From the NCBI GenBank assembly GCA_030549335.1, contig CM060184.1:44109909-44173908 (forward strand): 64,000 bases of DNA, read 5' to 3'. Below are positions 1 through 11,250 of the stretch, one piece after another. The position numbers were made by a program, and so were the translations under genes. This DNA is from Pontederia crassipes (lineage: Eukaryota; Streptophyta; Magnoliopsida; Commelinales; Pontederiaceae). A model generated the notes under the pieces. That model saw nothing but the letters and a program-made list of their open reading frames with translations. It did not search any database and was not told the DNA's origin. Each line of letters starts with the position of its first letter. The stretch's first letter is position 1.

Positions 1-175
1 GCGAACACGTCCTGCAACTAGACTTGTTGTTGCTTCTTCTATTTGCACCTCAAGTTCAGGTTGTTCAGCTTGATGAGATTCTTTTGTCTCATTCTGAATT
101 GGAGTTAATCCAAAGTCCACCTACATATTGACATCCTCCTCTACTGAGTCAACAACATCTGATTTCTGTTTGAGC
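1..175 (-). pseudogene. Ty1/copia pol fragment, integrase-RT linker
   Basis: Read on the minus strand, this stretch encodes an acidic linker rich in Glu and Gln that ends in SLVAGRVR. That matches the spacer between integrase and reverse transcriptase in plant copia polyproteins. It runs off the left edge of the window, so RT may lie beyond it. A stop sits in the frame near base 125. It continues the copia integrase fragment at 1816-2393 once the insertion between them is removed. Family assignment rests on residue pattern and position only. Confidence 0.6.
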
Positions 176-189
176 ATTGAGTTTGATGC

Positions 190-1815
190 AAGCAAAATAC
201 AAAATATAATTAGCCATGCATTTAATCACATTTCGATTTCTTTTCATATAGCATGTATCATTTTATAGTCTTATTTGCTTTAATTTTATAAAAATGGAAA
301 CCTACCCAAATTTTATATTTTATTGCAAAAAATGAGAATTGAGTCATGAATCCACATAAATAAACAACACTCAAATCAGAGCTAAAACGAAGTTAGAAAG
401 TGAAATTAGTGAAGGCTGTGAAGGCTGAATCGAATATAACATGCCGTTATATGACCGTAACGGCCATAACACAGGGGCGTGAACAACCTACGGCTCATTA
501 AAAGGCCCAGTTTTAAGTCATGATTTAGACACTGTAAGGGCCGTTAAATCCATATTATGGGCCGTTACGAATGTTGTTTTCGAGATTTCTTTGACTTTTC
601 TTATAAATTTTAATTCCAGATCGAACTCAAACTTTATCTTAAGCCCCAGGGATGATTAGAAAATATATTTACTCAAATTTGGAGGAATTTTGGATGATTT
701 TAAAGACCTATCAAAATCTATTCCGAATTTTCTTGTTTGAACATGAAAAGACTTCGAATCAAATCGAAACTCTACGAAAACTGTTGGGACCCCTGGAGGA
801 TATAAATAAAGGCCCTAGAAGACAGAATAATTCATGCTTGGGTGCTTGGTGGTTCTTGTAGGTGCATGAGACCTGGGAGTCGTGCCATATTGCAGAGGAT
901 GAATTTCAAGGCTTGAAGATCAACCGAAGGAGAAGATTGTGCAACAACACGTCGTTTGTGCTGTGCAACAGTCCAGAGATCCAAAAGGCTGAGAATTCTT
1001 CTTCTATCTTTTATTTGGATGCTCTTTTACCTAATTATTATAGTTCATTATTTTTGTAATAGATATTTTATATTCTTTTCAAGAAGGAAACTGTTTGAAC
1101 CTTGTTATTAGTTGAGTTAATTTATCTTTTCGGTTTCTTTTAATTATATGTTGAGTTCATTGCCTTTTGATAAGTAATTTAAATTATGAGATTAAATTAC
1201 AAACCTGTATGAGGAGTGATTAGTTTTAGGAATTATTATTGCTTTACTAATTGATCTTTTACTTTTAAGTTGAAGCATACATAACGTGTGTTTGGTAACT
1301 CGAAGTTTGTGCCAAATTTCGTGCGGTCTATTATTCTGTCCAGATTTATGGGTGAATAATAGTATAGGAGATACATATTCATGCATTTTAATTATCTGTA
1401 AAATTAATAATTGACTCGCCATTTGTGATTATTAGTTTTATTAGAAGTTAAGGTAGTTTGATATACTCGTCTCGAGAGATCATTACATTAGATACTCCTA
1501 ATCCATCATAAGAATCAAATTTATTATTTTATGTTACACCTCAACTATTACAGAGGATCATACACATTTATCTTTACATTAATCATTCATAATTCTCAAG
1601 GTCCAACTCCAATTTATTTTATTTGCGTATCATTTATTTTTTGTACCTTTAATATTTTGTTTTCTTATCACAAAACCATTTTCTTCTCCTTGTAGATTAT
1701 TGAGATAGATTATATTTAACTACTTCCTCGTGGAATCGACAACTCTACTATGTACTTTATTACTTGATACGACTAATGCAGTTGCTAACAAATTTATTTG
1801 TTACAAATTCTACGC
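190..1815. mobile_element. Unclassified insertion splitting the copia pol, LTR-like
   Basis: About 1.6 kb of non-coding AT-rich DNA separates two adjacent parts of one copia polyprotein, so it is probably a later insertion. It has a TATA-like box (TATAAATAAAGG, about 800-811) followed by a leader-like stretch. Its right end carries a 'GTGGAATCGACAACTCTAC' segment of the type seen near the 3' end of long plant gypsy LTRs. I found no convincing TSD and no protein domain. A solo LTR or non-autonomous LTR element in plus orientation is the best guess. The short ORFs inside look random. Confidence 0.4.
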
Positions 1816-2393
1816 ATCAACATCCCATCAAAAGATATGTTTCTATGTGAATAACCTTATCCTCTAAAGGAGACCATATTCTGAAGCTTTTTACACATGC
1901 ACCATATCCAACAAAGACTCCTTCTTTGGTTATTGGTTCCAACTTTCTTTCGCCGACATGATAGTATGTTGGACAGCAAAAAATCTTCATATTAGTATAA
2001 TCAACAGGATTTCCTGACCATACCTCAATAAGAGTCTTCAAATCGATCGCGGTTGCAAGACTCTGTTTCACAAGATAAGATACTGTGCTAGCAACCTCAG
2101 CCTAGAATGACTTATTCTGACCAGAATTAGAGAGCATGCACCGTGTTCTCTCTAGAAGAGTTTTGTTCATGCGTTCTGCTAAACCATTCTGCTATGGTGT
2201 ATCTCTGATGGTGTGATGTCTCGCGATGCCTTCATCCTTGCGGAATTGACTAAATTCAGATGAACAAACTTCTAAACCATTATCGTTACGAAAGTATTTC
2301 ACATTTTTCGATGTCTAATTCTCCACTAGAGTTTTCCACTGTTTGAAAACTTCGAATGCCTCGCTCTGCTTCATCATGAATACTCGTGTTCCA
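1816..2393 (-). pseudogene. Ty1/copia integrase, C-terminal half (broken)
   Basis: The minus strand encodes the second half of a copia integrase. It starts near FMMKQSEAFEVFKQWK, passes a degraded NDNGLE core, RHHTIRDTPQQNG-like and AERMNKTLLERTRCML motifs, and ends in the conserved EVWSGNPVDY...KIFCCPTYYH...GVFVGYG...FRIWSP block (2071-1817). Several in-frame stops and a likely frameshift show it is dead. At its N-terminal side (2393) the coding sequence stops abruptly inside a gypsy LTR segment. The missing first half of the integrase is at 9582-9848 on the opposite strand. Confidence 0.85.
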
Positions 2394-3514
2394 TCTTAAT
2401 TAAGGATGAAATTAATAATTTTGAATGTCAAATTTTAATTGGACAAGAATCTCAACCATTGACATGCAAGCTAGTAGCTAGCAGCTTGCACCTCATGCTT
2501 AGTCTATTTTTCCAACTGAGCTATTCAAGTGATAAAAATTTGTAAAAATTCGTATGGTCTTATCCTTCTCTCTGGAAAACACACAAAAACTTTCAATCCT
2601 CGACTCCTTTCATGGACTTTGAAAGAAATTCGACGAGGAAGATCATTCAAGGTGAAGATTCTAACTCTAGACTGATGGTGTTATTCCTAAGGTGCTCTTT
2701 CGTATCAATTCTTCATTAAAAATTATGAAAATTAACATTTATGATCCTTTCTGAGTCTAGTATACAGGAGATTCAGAATCAAGTTATATCCTTAGTTACT
2801 CCTATTCTAAATTGTTATGACATGACAAATGAAAAATTAAAAGAATTGAGATGACAAGTATAAGGAATCTTAGATAAAATATTTGTTCCATTCCATAGGG
2901 TTACCGTATAGAACTCTAATCTTAATGGCTGAGAAGAGATAGGAATATCTCATATTGTACATTGTCTATAAATAGTTAAATGAAGTGAACGGAAGAATAA
3001 ATATTCTTTACCATGTTTATCAAAGTTGACTTTATCTTTAGATACTACCTGCTTAATATTAATAAGTGATCTCCTAAATAATTCAATTTAGAATACAATA
3101 AGGGCATACTATAAACTTAAGTCCATTTATGTTAATCGATGATCCGATAGCGGCATGTGCATGAAGTAAGTAGAGGCAGGAAATACTCAATATGTGATTT
3201 GAAGATTGACACTACTATATAGAACCCAAGATTTTGGAGATGCCATTCACATAAATAAAAGTTGAACTATGTAAATATTAAGAGTCCAAAATATATACTT
3301 ACATGTAAGGAGTTGAATACAAGACATAGAAAATGCATGAACCTCCTGAAAGATTGATAACTATATTTTATATCCTTCAACAAAGGTGAATAAAGTAGCA
3401 AAAGTATTAGGTGGCGAGCCAACCCTTATAACTAAATGATGGTTAGACAAGAGAATACTAGGCGTAACAATAATATATGTTCTTAACCACATTAAGATAT
3501 AGATAGATAAGATC
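2394..3514 (+). mobile_element. Tekay-like gypsy 5' LTR remnant (LTR position about 346 onward)
   Basis: Bases 2394-2790 match 6541-6920 closely, which is the interior of the complete LTR at 6195-9581. Similarity continues in a weaker, patchy way to about 3500. The first ~345 bp of the LTR are missing here but occur inverted at 9849-10191. The copy is cut at 3514 by the solo LTR that follows. The rest of this LTR and most of the internal region were deleted before that insertion, because pol C-terminus sequence resumes directly after it. Confidence 0.65.
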
Positions 3515-3559
3515 TGTGATGCATCGTATTTTTACACACAAAAAAAAGAAACGAAACGA

Positions 3560-3960
3560 TCGGTCGGCAGGGGAGGCGAGATGCCACCCCTGACCTCCCG
3601 GTCGCTTCGTCTCCGGCCGACCAAGGGTCAGCCGGGGCTGAATATAAGGACGATGAGGTCTCCCATTTGCGCCTCTTGGACCCTCGGCCGACCTCCTGCC
3701 TCGTCTCCTTCTTCTTCCTCTCGACCGGCGACCGGCGTGCGCGACGCGAGCAGAGCAGAGACGAACGGCGTGACTTCACGACGAACCCCAGCCGATCGGA
3801 AAACCCTCCGACACCCAACGACCCTCTTCGACCTCTACAAGGACTAGGTGACCCTGACCAACAGTTGAGGACCGCCGGAGATCGAACAGACTTCGCGCAA
3901 TTCATCGGCGAACTCGAACGGAAAGGTACCCTTAGCATTTTAATCCCATAGACGAAGAAT
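3560..3960 (+). promoter_or_regulatory. GC-rich presumptive LTR promoter
   Basis: The first 450 bp of the solo LTR hold a strongly GC-rich, CpG-dense block with a TATA-like AATATAAGGA near 3640. The homologous block in the opposite-strand LTR (32590-32990) has a similar TATAAGAGG. Position near the LTR start and base composition suggest the U3 core promoter. No start site can be proven from sequence. Confidence 0.45.
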
Positions 3961-4104
3961 TAAGGATTTATTGATGCGCCAAAGTTGGTTCATTATAAGC
4001 CTGAAGTAGTTTACAACATTTTTCGTATTATGATCATCGTCATTTGACGGCCGGAGGACCGTCGGAATTGAAGATAAAGTCCGGCGGCCCTGTTTTATCA
4101 CAGG

Positions 4105-4442
4105 GACCGATCGACCGATTACAGGAAGCAGTCGACCGGTCCGCTCACAGAACTCACACAAGTTCTTCCTTATCGGTCGATCGGCCTCCCCATGGCGGTC
4201 GACCGATTTATATGTTGGCAGACAGAATTGATCATGCGATCGGTCGACCGGTCCTAGTGAACGGTCGATCGATCCGACACGCAGTGCGTATCTTCATAAC
4301 CTAATGAATGGTCGATTGACACCCCGGACGGTCGACCGATTTACCGACCCTTAAACAAGAACACGATCGACCGATCCCAGTGGACCGGTCGACCGGTGTC
4401 AATGAACGGTCGACCGGTCCACCAGGAGCGGTCGACCGGTTC
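4105..4442. repeat. Array of palindromic CGGTCGACCG motifs in the LTR
   Basis: Twelve copies of CGGTCGACCG or one-base variants (TCGATCG, TCGATTG) occur in 340 bp at irregular 20-50 bp spacing. The core is a perfect palindrome with CpGs at both ends and centre. The same array, also a dozen sites, is present at 32096-32430 in the other family A LTR. It lies at LTR positions ~590-930, downstream of the presumptive promoter. Confidence 0.85.
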
Positions 4443-5854
4443 TACAGAGATCCATAAATTTGATTTAATCAGTTGAACCACTTTCGGACATAACTGAGAC
4501 TTCGACTAGTTCACCTTCACTTGTTGAGTCCTATTGTACAAAGACCAACGTTAAGTTGGATCCTAAACCATAGATTCACAATGATTGAAGATAAATAAAC
4601 CAAGGACAAAGACATGGGATTGCTATGTGCCGCCCCCAAAGTTAAAGCAAAGATCAGAGATTAAAGCAGATGAGGGATAGGTAGTTAGCTGAGGGGACAG
4701 CGAATCTACTGTCTTGAATGACCACTATTTTTGAGATTTCAGGTCTTCTCCCACCTGTATTTCGAATGAAGGGTGGTGCTGAGGTCATACCCCTTCCCTT
4801 AAAGATTAAAGTATTATACCAGAGGGACAGGTAACTAGCTGAGGAGATAGTGAACGTCTATTAACCGACCACTGTTCCTGAATTATAGGAATTCTTCCCC
4901 CTACCTTCCGAACTGGGTGAGGTAGTAACACCCACCCCCTCTTCCCTTTATGGGATTACTGGTATCAGAGATTCAGAGAGGCACTTCTGGCATCCTAACT
5001 AATAAAGTCGAGCTCGCATAGGACAACAAACTCTAAGGATATTTTGGTAATGTAAAAGGCGTAGTACAATTCACAGCAAAGCAATGTAAAGTAAAGCAAT
5101 GCACATCAGAGAAATGTAAAGTAAAGTACTGTAAAGTAAAGCAGAGATATTATAAAGTAAAGTATAGCATGGCATAGTAGAGACATTGTAAAGTAAAAAC
5201 GGAGTAACGTAAAGACAAAGTATTGTTATAGTAAAGAACATAGTACTGTAAAGCAAAGCACATGGTATAGTAAAGAATAAAACACATATATTGTTATAGT
5301 CAGGGATTAATACATTGATTCATGATCCTTATTTCACCGTCTATTGCTATTGTACTTGGCATCTTTGCTCATGGGTATTCTATTCCCCTGTAATGGAATT
5401 TTGCAGGTGAGAATGACAACTGATGAGGAGATGGAGGGCGTAGAGCTTGGAGGACGCTGCATATGACTGATACTTCTGCTCCGAGCTTTCTTACTGCATA
5501 TCTGTTTAATCATGTTTATTGTTCAGAGACATCATGTTTTCTTTCGCTCATAGAACTTTTCGACCAGTCTTATTTTGTTTTCGCATATTTTCTATATTGA
5601 AAGATATTATGAACTTTCACATATTTCTATAATATTAGACATCATGAACTTCCGCATTAAAGTCCTTCATCGTGACATTTCGACTATTAAATTTACGCAT
5701 TTAAAGTTCTCTATTATATTTATTATTATTTTATTAGTGCCACATAAGCTATTTTGTTGAATGGTCAAGGTCAGTAGGGTAATAGGCAGTGTAACGCTTT
5801 CAGGGTCAATCTGACCGCCTACGTGACGGGAGGTGCAATTTTGGGGGCGTTACA

Positions 5855-6194
5855 AGATCAGTTGCTTGTCATTTAGCCCTCCACTATGTGGAAGTGTATA
5901 TGGTGCATCTTATGAATCCAGGTTAAGAAAATATGATCATGATCCATTGTATGTGATTCAATATGTGAATCTATGAGAACAAATGTCACATAGAAAACAA
6001 TATGATCATGAGTTGAATGGAAAAGCTCAAGTGCTATGATCTAGGATAAACTCTTCACTAGAAGAGTGTGGTATCATGATATTCAAAAAGCTACAATGCA
6101 AATCGGATACGGGATATATGGTCCAAATATATATTTAGGTGATTAATACGATATATCAAATTTTGAGGGCGAAACTTTTTTAAGAGGGGTAGTA
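5855..6194 (+). pseudogene. Tekay-like gypsy pol C-terminus with chromodomain remnant
   Basis: Translating across frames gives a degraded but ordered integrase tail. It has an LALPP-like segment, then RLRKYDHDPLYVIQY, then a chromodomain-like WYHDIQKAT, and a closing YDISNFEGETF, just before the polypurine tract AAGAGGGG and the LTR start. These are the hallmarks of the 3' end of chromoviral pol. Stops and frameshifts are frequent. It directly follows the solo LTR and precedes the 3' LTR at 6195. Confidence 0.75.
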
Positions 6195-9100
6195 TGTAAT
6201 ATACATGATCTAATCATATTGGATCCTATATTATCTGGCTATAATCAATTGAATATATGTGTTATAGTATAGGATGTAATGTCATGCATTGATATAATAA
6301 GAATTTATAAAATTTAATTAAAGCACTAAAGTATGATTAATAATCATAATATGATAAAGCATATCCTTTTATGGTTAACTATGCATGTGATTTGTTAACA
6401 TTGGATTTAACTCTAATGGACCATTCAAATGTTGCCAAGTGGAGTATGGAAAAAATATATATGTAATAATAATTAATATATAAAATATGTGAATAAATTA
6501 CATGGATTATATTATACTAATTTATATTTAATAATAATTAATCCATCTTAATTAGGGATGAAATAATGATTTTTAATATCAAATTTTAATTGGACAAGAA
6601 TCTCAACCCTTGACATGCAAGCTCTGAGCAAGCTAGCAGCTTGCCACCTCATACTTAGTCTATTTTTCAAACTGACCTATTTAGGTGATACAAATCTGTT
6701 AAAATTCGTATGGTCTTATCCTTCTCTCTAGACAACACACAAAAACTTTCAGACCACGACTCCTTTCATGGACTTTGATGAAAATTCGACAAGGAAGGTC
6801 ATTCTAACCCTAAACTGATGGTGTTCTTCCTAAGGTATTCTTTTGTATCAATTCTTCCTTAAAAAGTATGAAAATTAACATGTACGATCCTTTCCGAGTC
6901 TAGTTTACAGGAGATTTAGAATCATGTTAATTGGAGTTATGAAACGAAAGTTATGTCATCATGTTTAAGAGTCTATAATACTGTCAAATAAAGTTGTTAC
7001 TCCGAATTGTAAATTAGATATTAAATTGGATATGTAATCATATAATTTGATATTCATGGGTCCTTAGGGTACAGACATTAGCATGTGTTTCCAATTGGAA
7101 TCATTCAAAAATATCATGTCTACCAAAGGTTATTGATTTATCATTCTACATGACCCTTTTTGTCTTGATGACGAATAGATCAGAATATGAGTCAGGTTGA
7201 GGAATTTATTTGATCGTTATAAGATGATATAAATCATAAATATTTTATGGGATAAATATCATGATGTATACTTTTATTAAAAATTAGAATCATATGATAA
7301 GGTTTGGTGTATAGACGTTATAAAATGTTAAATTTAACATTACCCTATCTGCCAATGTAAAACATAGCAGAGAATATGATCTTACTTGTCAAAATTATTA
7401 TGATCCGTATTCATTAAGATAAAGCTTAATAATATTGGGAATGCGACCTTAGTATGTCTATCTTCAGAGAAATTTTAAATTACTCAAATATGTCATCTAC
7501 TAATTGATACAAATTTTAGAAGCAATGTCACTCAGTCCGTTGGAACCCAGAACTAACATAAAATATTGGTTTTCTAGAGAAGCAACCGTAAGAAAATAGT
7601 TTTGTAGAAGTTTTTCATTTAAATTGGATTCATGAGATTTGATCATTTATAATATAATATATGAATTTTATTTCACAAAGCATACAATCTGCCAAAAAGA
7701 AAAGTTGTTTATACTAAATAGGGTTATGTTATAGGAATTGAATACTGTTAAAGTAGTAATATTATTTAAGGAGAATATATGATTCGCCTAGTACCATGTG
7801 ATATGTGTTTATGTTGATTCCATGTCTTAATAATATTATGAATATATACTATTGTCATAGGAAGGACTACTAAGATAAGTAAAAAAGGAGGATGATCTAT
7901 TGGCCTAAGGTGTAGGAATGTAGAAGGAGCAAGTTAAAGAAAAGGTAGTAGGGTGGATCCATGTGCTTTTATTGCATTCATTCTTATAAATATTTGGTTA
8001 TGATATATATGAAACATGAAATTTTATGCATCATTGTGGATTCATAATAAATGATTAAATGGATAGTTGCACAAATGTTATGCCATATTTTGTCTCATAT
8101 GATAACTAAGATATTATTATACAAATGTAAAATAATGTATGAAAAACAAACCGATATGATATAGATATGAAGAAGTTCTTGCACGTGTTTCTGAAGTATT
8201 GTTGTTATTCATAGTAGAATCATTATACGATTAATGCTATTAAGAAAATTATATATGACATGACATGACATGAGATATGGGATGATATGCTATACCCTGA
8301 CATGACAAGATATGATAGAAAAGAACATGACATGACATGTTACAAGATGACACGATATGATATGATATGCTTGGACTATACACATGCATTACATTTCATT
8401 ATCACAAACGTGCATTACCCTGCTGGCGATAATTTATCCTTGCATAGTTGAAAGACTTGCAAGGTCGATAATTTACCTTTGTATAGTTGAAAGACTTACA
8501 AGACCGACAATTTACCCTTGTATAATTAAAAGACTTACAAAGTTGACAGTTTACAATTTATCCTTGTATAGGTGAAAGACTTGTAAGGCTGAAAGTTTAT
8601 CCTTGCATAATTGAAAGACTTGCAAGGTCAACAATTTACCCTTACATGGTTGAAAAGCCTTGTAAGACCGACAACTTACCCCTATATGATTGAAATACCT
8701 TATAGGGACGATAGATATCCCGAATGAATTTTAGGTTGTTTGGAGCTAAGTGTCATGTGAACTAGATTGTGAAATCAGTGTGAGCCACAGTTGAATTCAC
8801 AGGGGCCACTCTAGAATCCATCAACCTCCCTGGCAAGGTCGACAAATATCCTGAAAGGAATGCCTCTGGCCAGTTGGCGATATGACGCATCATTCTTCTT
8901 GCATGCATCCCACTTTAAAGAGAATGGCATCTGATGCATTATTGATTGTGATATTGTATAGTTATATGACATGCCTTGATGTGAATGATGTGGTAACAAT
9001 GTTTGTATGATAATGGTTATATATATGAACAAGGATTTTGATATGAGATGATATGATGTTATTATGAAATGTAGTGACAACTTATGCTTATATGAAATGG

Positions 9101-9581
9101 CTTAAGTGCATGAACATGTGTTTTAATAAGATAGGTTAGGATAATCCATGTTTTTACAACAATGATAAATATGTATCAAACTTTAGAATTCTTCAAATGA
9201 TATTATCGTTCTTCACCATTTAAATGCTTCATGTTTTGAATAAGTTATAACTTAGAGCATTTAAAAAAAACTATTTTGACCCCACATATGAGCCTTTGCT
9301 CATGCCCTATATATATTTCCTTGTACTTGGATCCTGTAGGTCAAAGGCACGAGTGGTCGATGCTCATGAGATGACACATGAAACTGATTGGAGGGTTTTT
9401 CTTCGAGTACATTATCTTGTAATAATATTTAAAGATGTCAGTATTTGATATATGAATAAAATAAAAAAAGATTTATTCTATATGAGTTTTATTTATGACA
9501 AGATGATAGAAGTAGCGATCGGACGCTCCTGTAAAATAGAAAAAAAATGCTTTCGTTGGCTCGAGGGTCTTGGGTGTTACA
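6195..9581 (+). mobile_element. Complete 3' LTR of Tekay-like gypsy element (about 3.4 kb)
   Basis: The LTR starts TGTAATATAC right after a polypurine tract and ends CTTGGGTGTTACA at 9581, followed at once by copia integrase sequence. The 3.39-kb length suits Tekay/Del elements. Bases 6541-6920 match 2394-2790 directly and 6195-6540 match 9849-10191 inverted. AT-rich throughout, with CATGA-rich short repeats at 8255-8370 and a 39-bp minisatellite at 8428-8720. The short ORFs inside are not genes. Confidence 0.8.
8428..8720. repeat. About seven copies of a 39-bp minisatellite inside the LTR
   Basis: Each unit reads roughly 'GACAATTTACCCTTG' then 'TATAGTTGAAAGACTTGCAAGG', with 10-25% divergence. 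One unit is extended by about 8 bp and the last is partial. The ORF here exists only because the period is a multiple of three. Confidence 0.8.
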
Positions 9582-9848
9582 GTGGCACATGCGACTTAGA
9601 CATATGTGTCAGAAAGGGATGTACATCTTTAGCAAGCGCAATCTTTTGGATGGTCAAAAGATATCTGAATCGAATTCTGCAAGCATTGTGTTTTTTGCAA
9701 GCAAAAATGACATCAATTTAGCAAAGTAGTGCACAAGACGAAGGTAACACTCGTTTACATCCACGCTGACTGTTGGGGCACCTCTCGTGTTTCATTTCTA
9801 AGAGGTTCTAGATACTTTCTATCTGTAATAAAAGATTACTTAAGGATG
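9582..9848 (+). pseudogene. Ty1/copia GAG-pre-integrase and integrase N-terminus (broken)
   Basis: The plus strand encodes WHMRLRHMCQKGM, then LSKRNLLDGQKI and a degraded zinc-binding segment, then VHKTK..L.YIHADCWG and SRYFLSVIKDYLR. This is the start of a copia integrase, with frameshifts. It abuts the gypsy 3' LTR on the left and an inverted gypsy LTR start on the right. It is in the opposite orientation to the other copia pieces (1-175, 1816-2393, 10192-10632) and completes the integrase at 1816-2393 if flipped. Confidence 0.8.
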
Positions 9849-10191
9849 ATTAATTATTATTAAATATCAATTAGTATAATATAATCCATGTAATTTACTC
9901 AGATATTTTATATATTAATTATTATTACACATATATATGTTTTCCATGTGCCACTTGGCGGCATTTGAATGGTCCACTAGATTTAAATCTAATGTTAACA
10001 AATCACATGCATAGTTAACCATAAAAGGATATGCTTTATCATATTATGATTATTAATCATACTTTAGTGCTTTAATTAAAATTTATATTATTATATCAAT
10101 GTGTGACATTACAACCTATACTACAACACATATATTCAATTGATTATATCCAGATAATATAGAATCTAACATCATGGATTCTATATTAGAT
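9849..10191 (-). mobile_element. First ~345 bp of the Tekay-like LTR, inverted
   Basis: The reverse complement matches 6195-6540 almost end to end, including the shared blocks AAAGCACTAAAGTATGATTA and CATATCCTTTTATGGTTAAC. The LTR terminus lies near 10191 and has lost its exact TGTAA start. The fragment ends at 9849 at the same LTR position where the copy at 2394 begins. Confidence 0.8.
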
Positions 10192-10632
10192 TCTATATAG
10201 TGTGCACAAGCACTTTTGTTTGACTCCTCTTATGACTTCAACATCATCGCAAGTGACTGTGAGAACACCTCCTGCAGTATCCATCCGATATCTTTTGGAG
10301 TCCAAAACTCTTAACGATATCATATTTTTCTTCAATTACAAAACATGATGGACCTCTATCAATGTCCTCATCCGATTGTCATGTGTTATGATATGAATTG
10401 AGTCGATTCCAACTATTTTACAGGCTGCATCATTGTCCATGATGATGTTTTCACTATCAATGTTATGATAAGTTAAGAACATCTCTTTGTGCGAAGTCAA
10501 ATGATAAGAGCATCCTAAATCGGAGTCAAATATTTTGACCGGATAGTGAGACCCCTGTAATGCGAGGGAGCCTTTTACTTCGGAGCGTCTTGAAGTCAGA
10601 CGAATTTCAATTGGAGTAGGATTCAAGGCATT
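10192..10632 (-). pseudogene. Ty1/copia aspartic protease region (broken)
   Basis: The minus strand encodes a copia protease segment. The catalytic DSG is changed to DLG in the context FDSDLGCSYHLTSHKEMFLTY. It is followed by MDNDAACKIVGIDSI, RTLIEVHHVL and then, after a frameshift, SKRYRMDTAGGVLTVT. Order and spacing match plant copia Gag-Pol. It belongs to the same dead copia as 1-175, 1816-2393 and (flipped) 9582-9848. Confidence 0.85.
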
Positions 10633-11002
10633 ATTAACATATTAACTGGAGCTCAAGCTCAAAAATTAAGATATCCACAAATTTATTTAAACTCAATAAC
10701 AACTAGAAAACAAAAAAGCTAACAAAACATATTAAATACTCTGCAAACTCCAACGAGATAGCGTCTTGTCAATTAGGGTTTAGATAAATTTGGTTTTTTT
10801 TTCTAGTAGACTCGTATCCTAAAATTAATTGGTAAATTCGTAAAATTCATGTGCTAAATAAGATTAATTATTTAATGATTTTATGTACTTACAAATAAAT
10901 ATGTTTGATTCATAAATTATAAATAACTATAATATTTTACTAATATAAAATAAATATTATTTTAGTAATCAAAACAAGCATTATCATTTACAACAAAAAA
11001 AT
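10633..11002. other. AT-rich stretch without recognised features
   Basis: No ORF, repeat boundary or RNA gene is apparent. It may be upstream copia gag or leader sequence decayed beyond recognition. Confidence 0.5.
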
Positions 11003-11250
11003 ATTATTTAGTGTTATTTTCTTAAACCACTCCTAAATTATCATATTTTTTCACATCTAATTTCAAATTATGAACTTATTTTTTTTATCCTTAAACTATC
11101 ATAATTTTTTAATCTAATTCTTCCGTCAACTTTTGTTAATTTTTTTGTTAATTTTATTTTTTTTATTTATGAAAAATCAAAATTAACTCTTTTCTCGTCT
11201 CTTCTAATATTTAAAAATTTAAAATAAAAATAAAAATAAAAAAGAAAAAA

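Larger units (their letters stand above)
3515..5854 (+). mobile_element. Solo LTR of gypsy family A, TSD AGATC
   Basis: A 2340-bp sequence starts with TGTGATGCATCG and ends with GGGGGCGTTACA. It is flanked by perfect 5-bp direct repeats AGATC (3510-3514 and 5855-5859). It is the same family as the LTRs of the element at 30774-39745, in opposite orientation; shared blocks include GGTACCCTTAGCATT, the GC-rich promoter-like region and the 3' terminal ~70 bp. No internal domain lies between the TSDs, so this is a solo LTR left by LTR-LTR recombination. It is inserted within the Tekay-like remnant. Short ORFs at 3492-4304 are not conserved genes. Confidence 0.9.

Noticed and set aside
190..1815. 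TSD for the insertion that splits the copia pol
   Set aside because: GATGC and GCATC at the edges are reverse complements, not direct repeats. No valid TSD was found, so the element class is left open.
3492..4304. Overlapping Arg/Ser-rich ORFs on both strands at the start of the solo LTR
   Set aside because: GC-rich LTR composition produces long frames on several strands. None is kept in the homologous LTR at 32590-33050 in the same frame.
4105..4442. CRISPR-like array from evenly recurring palindromes
   Set aside because: Repeats are only about 10 bp, spacing is irregular, and the context is a plant LTR.
5071..5256. Tandem AAAGTAAAG-rich region that could suggest a satellite
   Set aside because: It is a low-complexity portion of the family A LTR, also present at 31370-31500 and 39010-39140 in the other copies, not an independent satellite.
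8384..8575. 63-codon ORF with repeated Leu/Ile-Tyr-Pro-Cys segments
   Set aside because: Product of the 39-bp minisatellite.
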